Shown in pieces: positions 58,174 through 64,000 of a DNA stretch of 64,000 bases. The notes under the pieces are model-generated. The model had not been told where the DNA came from, did not search any database, and saw only the letters and a program-made list of their open reading frames with translations. The DNA comes from Acorus gramineus (Eukaryota > Streptophyta > Magnoliopsida > Acorales > Acoraceae): the NCBI GenBank assembly GCA_030737835.1, contig JAUJYN010000029.1:1166871-1230870 (forward strand), read 5' to 3'. The translations under genes were made by a program, and so were the position numbers. Numbering within the stretch: position 1 is the stretch's first letter; the number at the start of each line of letters is the position of its first letter.

Positions 58174-59324
58174 TCAATCCACATTTAGCGTGGTCGGAGG
58201 AGGAGCAGAGGAGGAAGAAGCGCCATCGGCCCTCACTCTGGACAGAGCATCCACCTGGGCCCCAAGGACCCAAACCTGGTCCTGCAGACGTCGTCTCTGG
58301 GACCGCAGCCCCTCTTCCTGTCCGGTCCGGGCTTGGAGTTGCCCAGTAGCAACCTTGAGCTTCTTCTCAAACTCATTTAGATCAACCTACAAGAAAAAGC
58401 GTCATTGAGAACACGAAGAGAAGAAGCAAAAGGGGGCAAAAGAAAGAAAAGAAAAAATTTTCTTAGATAGGCGTCCGGGATCTCCTCCTCCATAGCCCCG
58501 AGGATGCCGACATATTCCTGACGATACCAAGCCATGTACTCCTCGCTGCCGGTCACCTCGGGACGACGCTCCACCAAGGTCCCTCTACTATCCCATCCCC
58601 TACATACACTGCATAGTTCCTCAGGAGATTTGTATCCCAAGGAATACCGGCCACCAGGATTGGAGGGCGCTTCGGTAGAGAATCGGGCACCCACTGGTGC
58701 TACCCAAGCTGGCAGACAACCCGGCTGATCGCATGAAAGACTACCTCGTTGAAGAAGATCAGCCATGTATCCCGCCACAGCTCCACTGAGACCTCTTCCT
58801 CCATATAGGGCCTCCAAGTCATCTACAAAGCAAGATGAAAAAAAATATAAGAAAGAGAGCTTAGAGAAAAGAAAATCATATAAGAGTTGAAAGTGAAATT
58901 TTTTTTTATACCTCTTCTTCCTTCAAAGCGCGAAATGCTCTTGGAATTGCGCGAGGCAACGAAGATGAGCAGACCCCGGCGGTGCCCACCTCATGGCCCA
59001 AGGCAGAGAGCGATCAAAAGGCAGCTGGGTCGGGCGATTGATAGCGAAATGCTCATACCCAAAGATCTGTGGAAAAGAACGTCAAATACAAGTCAGGTAA
59101 AAATGAAATACAAGGAAAAATAATTTATTTTTACTAACTCATACCTGAAGGAAGGCCGCAAAACCACCGAGGTTCTTGCCCCCGGCCCTCTTCACCTTCT
59201 TCGAGAGCTCTGTAAAGAGGTGGGCGAGCATTGCAGCTCCCCAAGCAAAGCATCCCATGGTCTCCATGTCCCTCATCAACAGCAAGAAGTGGTAGGAGAC
59301 CTTGTCGGAGGCTGTCGAGAAGAG
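58174..59324 (-). pseudogene. Plant mobile domain (PMD) gene, 5'-truncated and broken
   Basis: Exons with splice sites. The exon ending at 59145 gives MGCFAWGAAMLAHLFTEL and GGFAAFLQV (PMD: WG.A.LA.LY..L...G...LLQ). 58912-59065 gives IFGYEHFAINRP and SAHLRCLAQFQEHF. The exon from 58822 gives MTWRPYMEEEVSVELWRDTW then VVFHAISRVVCQLG and a TAG stop, with a later frameshift (EEYMAWYRQEYVGIL). The last exon, 58386-58174, encodes a charged coiled-coil-like tail ending TTLNVD. The N-terminal part is cut off by the LTR at 59325. PMD proteins include MAIN-type nuclear factors and transposon passengers. Confidence 0.72.
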
Positions 59325-59529
59325 TGTCACGCCCCAGGGCAGCCGTCCCGGAGACGTGGCAATATATAAAGTATCAGATATCAAGTACAAGAGGTCAACA
59401 ATGACTCCAATAAATAACACACAAGCTGGCAAAGCAATGATAACTAATAACTCAACTGACAAGCGGAAGCATAAAAATATCAATAAGTCTGTAAACCAAA
59501 AATATCATTACAGACTCGAATACACAATC
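59325..59529 (-). mobile_element. C-subfamily LTR tip, inserted in the PMD gene
   Basis: TGTCACGCCCCAGGGCAGCC start on the plus strand, matching 30984 onward through GGCAAAGCAATGATAACT and AAGCGGAAGCATAA. Interrupted at 59530 by a plus-strand copy, and its remainder lies beyond 64000. Confidence 0.75.
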
Positions 59530-60392
59530 TGTTGTGCTTGTGTCATTTGGAGCGCTCTGTTCGAAAATTTGGGTACATAATTTTTTTTCCTAGAAGTTAT
59601 GTATTCCCATTTTGGTGTTTGGATTTGATTTTGTTAAAACCCAAGATGATGAGGTTTAAATATGATTTTATTATGAGATGTCCAGTTTTGAGTTAGCTTT
59701 CGCACAGAAGTGGAATTAGATCAACTGGATTCTTGTAGTAAAAGTTATGGGTATTTTTCCAAGTATACCCCGGGGATGGAAATTCTGGCAGCAGCCCTGC
59801 TCTATGTTTAGCTCAAATTGCGGAATAGCTTGAGAGCTAATTTGATCTTGGCATAAACATGAAAGTTGTAGATAATCTTCTTAGCTTTCCATCGGACTTG
59901 GAATCGTGCAATTCGGAGCTGTATCGGGGAAGTTATGGCTATTCCAGTGAAGCTTGCGCAGAAATTCTGGTCAAGGGGCAACTTAGTCTTTTCCCTTTAG
60001 ATATTTTGGGTGATAAATATCTCTCTCTCTCTCTCTCTCCCTCCCAATGTCCACGCCTATTTCTGGTCTCTCCTTCTCTCTTTTCATTTGCCCCCCCAAG
60101 TGTTTGTGTTTTTGTTTCAAAGAGAAGGAGATGGTGGAGGAGGAAGTGATGGTGGATCTTTGTGTAAGTGTTGTTGTATTGTTGTGTTCTCTTCTCTCAT
60201 GCCCTCCTCTCATGGTTTCCCCCCCTGATTTTTAGCTGAAGAGGAGGCTGAGGAGAGGCTGAGGAGGTGGTGGTAGTGGTGGTGGCGGTTGTGGTGGTCG
60301 CGGGTGCGTCGAGGGCCCCCGAACCTCCCCCTTTCATTCCCCCTCCAAGGCGAGCCTTTCCCCTCCTTTTCTTGATTTTTTTGGCTTAAGGT

Positions 60393-61148
60393 GTCACGCC
60401 CCAGGCGACCCCGAGACGTGGCAATAATAAATATATATCAGCTATCAATACCTGAGGTCAATAAGGACACTAACAACAATATACAAGGCGGCAAAACAAG
60501 ATAATGATAACTGACTGAAAAGCGGAAGCATAATATATAACAATGTCTGTAAATCAAAAACATTATTACAGACCCGAATACACAATCAATGTCCTATGGA
60601 AGCCAAGTCTAGACAAAAGAAAATACAACCTGTGCCACATGCACAATTTACAAAGCAAAAAATGACTCTAGGAATGCTGACAGCCTCGCACACGCCACCC
60701 GCCGGCAGAACGCTCCATGCCCATAAGACCACGCCACAGGAAGCTCCAGCTCCACGCCCAACACTGCCCCTAAAAAGAAACAGTATGCGAGGGGTGAGCT
60801 ACAAGCTCAGTGAGTGGCTAGAAACCAATCACTAAGATCAGATAATCTCTCCAGCTATTCCAAAATTAGAGCTAAACATCGAGCAGGGCTGCTGCAAGAA
60901 TTTCCATCCCCGGGGTATACTTGGAAAAATACCCATAACTTTTACTACAAGAATCTAGTTGATCTAATTCCACTTCTGTACGAAAGCTAACTCAAAACTG
61001 GACATCTCATAGTAAACTCATAATTAAACCTCTTCATCTCGATTTTAACTAAATCAAATCCAAATACCAAATTGGAAATACATAACTTAAAAAAAAATTA
61101 TGTACCCAAATTTTCAAACAGAGCGCTCCAAATGACACGGGCACAACA
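60393..61148 (-). mobile_element. Internally deleted LTR copy
   Basis: Starts TGTCACGCCCCAGG and ends ...GACACGGGCACAACA. Flanks TAAGG and TCAGG are a 5-bp duplication with one change. Only the C-type 3' tip (to about 60834) and the U3 (60835-61148) remain, so the GC-rich middle is gone. 756 bp. Confidence 0.8.
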
Positions 61149-61995
61149 TCAGGGGATGTTGGGAAGGTCATGCATGCTAGGTAGAGCTGTTAGGGTGTGT
61201 GTGAGGGGTTGAGAAGGGTTAAAAAGGGGTTAGGGCAAAGTGGGCGCGCGTTGGGGGCAGTCTGTGCGCGCTGGCGCGCGCTGGCGGGCGCGCAGACGCG
61301 CGCGGGAGTGCGCGCGGGTGCAGGCACTAGCAAGGGTGCGCGCGGGAGTGCGCGGAAGTGCGCGCGCGCGGGCAGGGCGCCTGGGCATGCGCCTGGGCGC
61401 GGGGCTGGGGACCAGTGCGCGCGCGTGCGTGCGCATGCTGGGGCGTGCGCGGGGTGCTATGCGGGGGGCGCAGTGCGTGCGTGGGCGCGCTGGGCTGGAC
61501 GCGCGGTGCGCGCGGGTGTGGGCGAGCGTGCGCGTGCGTGCGTGCGGCAGCGCCTCTGGGCGCGCGGGCAGGCACGCGGCAGTGCACCGATGGTGCTGGG
61601 GTGCGTGCGTGCGTGCGCATTCGTGCGTGCGCATGCGGGGGCCATGCGTGTGGCTGCCCGAGGGTTCGGGTAGGTGTCGGGGCACTCGGACTCGCGTGCG
61701 TACGTGCGTGCTCCATACGTGCGAGCCCGTATGCATGCTTGTCCGAGTATGGGGTATTTCTAATGATTTCTTTGTGTAAATTGTGTTGTTTCTCGCCAGT
61801 TAGTTGGATGCCCCTACCTTGCAGATCTCGTCGGATGGGATGCGCGAGGTCCCGGATCATAAGTGAGTGGTTTGATTCCAATCCCCCCCCCCTCTCTAGG
61901 GATGCGCTTGACCCGCATAGACGCGCGTCGCGCATCAATGGGGCCCCTAGCTAAATTATGTAGACACCTGTGCATGCATGATTAATATGATATAT

Positions 61996-62345
61996 CATGC
62001 CACCTTAGACCTTGCATGCTAGGGATATAGACCCATACATCATGTATAGAGGCCCGTACATGCCTGGACACCATGTCTTGTACTTAAGAGCCTTGATCTA
62101 TGCATGCTTTGCTATGATGTATCCATGCCACCTTAGACTTTGTATGCTAGGGATATGCACCCATACATCATGTATAGAGGCCCGTACATGTCTGGACACC
62201 ATGTCCTGTACTTAAGAGCCTTGATCTATGCATGTGTTTTGCTATGATGTATCCATGCCACTTAGACTTTGTATGCTAGGGATATGCACACTTATATCAT
62301 GTATAGCGGCCTATGCATGCTTAGACACCAATCCGAGCTATGCAT
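61996..62345 (+). repeat. Tandem repeat of 128-130 bp inside the LTR
   Basis: CATGCCAC(C)TTAGAC starts units at 61996, 62124 and 62254. Each has GTATGCTAGGGATAT, CATCATGTATAGAGGCCC and GACACCATGTC(T/C)TGTAC. The third unit is partial. Other LTR copies have one unit here (reversed near 36960-37050 and 42670-42740). Confidence 0.88.
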
Positions 62346-64000
62346 GTTCCCATCTAGTTTAATCTAATTAAATCAGAATGTGAGCATGCCTTAGTGAATA
62401 TTGTAACCTTGTGGTTATGATATATGTCTCCCCGCATCTTAGGGGATTATGCGAGCATATTGTTGTTAGCATGCCTTAGAGAATATTATAATCTCGTTGT
62501 TATAATATATGCTTCCCCGCATCTTAGTTATGCGCCCTGGAGGAATTCTGAAGAATTCATGTCATTTGTAGAGTTGAGATCGGTGTCGGCGGATCCAAGA
62601 GGATCGCATGCGTGTGGGTAGGCTGTTCTCTTCCCTTTGTTGGATCCGTGTAGGGACTCCTCAGCATTAGACAAGCCGTCCTGACAGAGGGCTCCATCAG
62701 TAGGCACCTCCTGATTTGGTTTCGGACTGTGCTGAATCGTGGGAGTAGACCAGGCGAGCTACGGTGTGGATGAGAGGCTATCGGTGGACCAAGGGTGATT
62801 AACAGCCTAGTTAGTCCCAAAAGACCATGTTACCCTGTGAGGGTGAGGGTGAGGGTGTGGTGGGTCGGCGATGTAGCGACCCATTGGATTGTGTAGTTGT
62901 TGCCACTTAGAGGCTATGAATACTTTGAGGTTAATATGAGTGTGTTGGTTGTTGTTATGCATGTGTGTGATATCTCGATAAGTGAGTATCGAGAGTGGTT
63001 GTTCGAGTTGAGGAGATCGGGTTGTAGATACTACCCGGGAGAGGGTTAACGAATGATGTCGCGAGCGTGGAATCGTTATCCCTATCGTTGGATCTGAGTA
63101 GTGACATCCCCGGCGTTAGACAGGCTGTCCTGACAGAGGGCTCCCATCAGTAGGCACCTCTGATTTTGTTTCGGACTGTGCTGAATCGTGGGAGTATACT
63201 AGGTAAGCTACGGAGCGGGGAGAGGCTACCGGTGGACCAGGGGTGTAAAGCAGTCTAAGTCTCTCCAAAGTCCCAAAATGTCTCCTTTCAGGAGTGAGGG
63301 TGTGGATGAGGCGAAGACGCATCGCCTCGTGATCCATTCGTTGTTCGACCGTTCCCATAGATGTTGGGCCCGGTCTCGTGATCGATGTTGAAGGACATCG
63401 TTGGGCGATTATCTAGATGTAGATGATCCAGTAGTGTGAGTAGACTAGTAAATCCGGGTCTCTTCGACCGACGGCATGATCTCTAGACCAGTAAACCCGG
63501 GTCTCTTCGACCGACGGTATGGTCTCTCCCCCATAAGTCCAAAGGACTCCCTCCGGGAGTGAGGGTGGGGTGATGTTGGTCGCGCCGCCGCGTGACCCAG
63601 TGATCCTTGGGTTTCTATCCATGTTTTTCCTTGAAAAAGGGAACTGATTATGTTTTGAACTGTAGAATGGTGATTGGTTTCCAGCCACTCACTGAGCTTG
63701 TAGCTCACCCCTCGCATACTGTTTCTTTTCAGGGGCAGTGTTGGGCATGGAGCTGGAGCTTTCCTGTGGCGTGGTCTTATGGGCTCGGCGGGTGGCGTGT
63801 GCGAGGCTGTCAGCATTCCTAGAGTCTTTTATGCTTTGTAAATCGTGCATGTGGCACAGGTTGTATTTTCTTTGGTCTAGACTTGGCTTCCACAGGACAT
63901 TGATTGTGTATTCGGGTCTGTGATAATGTTTTTGATTTACAGACATTGTTATATATTATGCTTCCGCTTTTCAGTCAGTTGTCATTATCTTGCTTTGCCG

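Larger units (their letters stand above)
59530..64000 (+). mobile_element. C-subfamily LTR, nearly complete, runs off window
   Basis: Begins TGTTGTGCTTGTGTCATTTG. Own pieces 59530-60392 and 61149-64000. Contains C-type U3, exon 1 and GA-rich leader, GC-rich intron (about 61240-61720), acceptor CTTGCAG at about 61825, a 36-38-bp micro-exon before GTGAGTGG, tandem units at 61996, G-run tract at 62838, and acceptor TTTTCAG at 63731 before the third exon. It stops at 64000, probably about 100 bp short of the CGTGACA end. Confidence 0.8.

Overview
This is nuclear DNA of a flowering plant. The evidence is one intron-rich protein gene with canonical GT-AG introns, embedded in plant-type transposable elements: CACTA (En/Spm) with TNP2 and Transposase_24 genes, hAT and Tourist MITEs, L1-type LINEs, and large LTR units with TG...CA ends and 5-bp target duplications. 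I cannot place the species from sequence alone.

The only intact gene I can support is ERGIC3 (minus strand, 26977 to 14278). It has 13 coding exons that splice in frame to a 386-residue ER-Golgi cargo receptor of the ERV46/ERGIC3 family. Its introns hold a hAT-like MITE with a perfect 8-bp duplication, a Copia-like LTR with a primer binding site, a LINE 3' end, a SINE-like fragment and a 220-bp tandem duplication.

Layout. 1-3875: LTR of a family with GC-rich interior, with a second copy inserted in it. 3876-5439: AT-rich, probably an old LTR. 5440-11270: a dead LINE broken by a second LINE on the other strand (15-bp target duplication) and by a 2.2-kb repeat with hairpin units. 11271-14277: MITEs and AT-rich spacer. 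14278-26977: ERGIC3. 27232-28796: an inverted-repeat element carrying a six-unit tandem array. 28957-30200: a LEA2-domain pseudogene split by another inverted-repeat element. 30375-58173: an LTR remnant holding a CACTA element, which is itself stuffed with nested LTR units. 58174-59324: a broken plant-mobile-domain (PMD) gene. 59325-64000: more LTR copies in both orientations.

The dominant theme is one LTR family of 2.6-3.8 kb per unit. Nested copies can be ordered by their target duplications (ATATT, GAGAG, TTGGT, ATTGT). All delimited copies look solo: no gag-pol coding and no LTR pairs. Each unit reads like a transcription unit: U3 with TATA-like box, exon 1, a very GC-rich minisatellite intron, a conserved 36-bp micro-exon between TTGCAG and GTGAGT, a second intron with a G-run tract, and a third exon. 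Two U3 types are combined with different bodies, which suggests recombination. This is the most interesting signal in the window. The many long GC-rich open frames in it are composition artefacts, not proteins.
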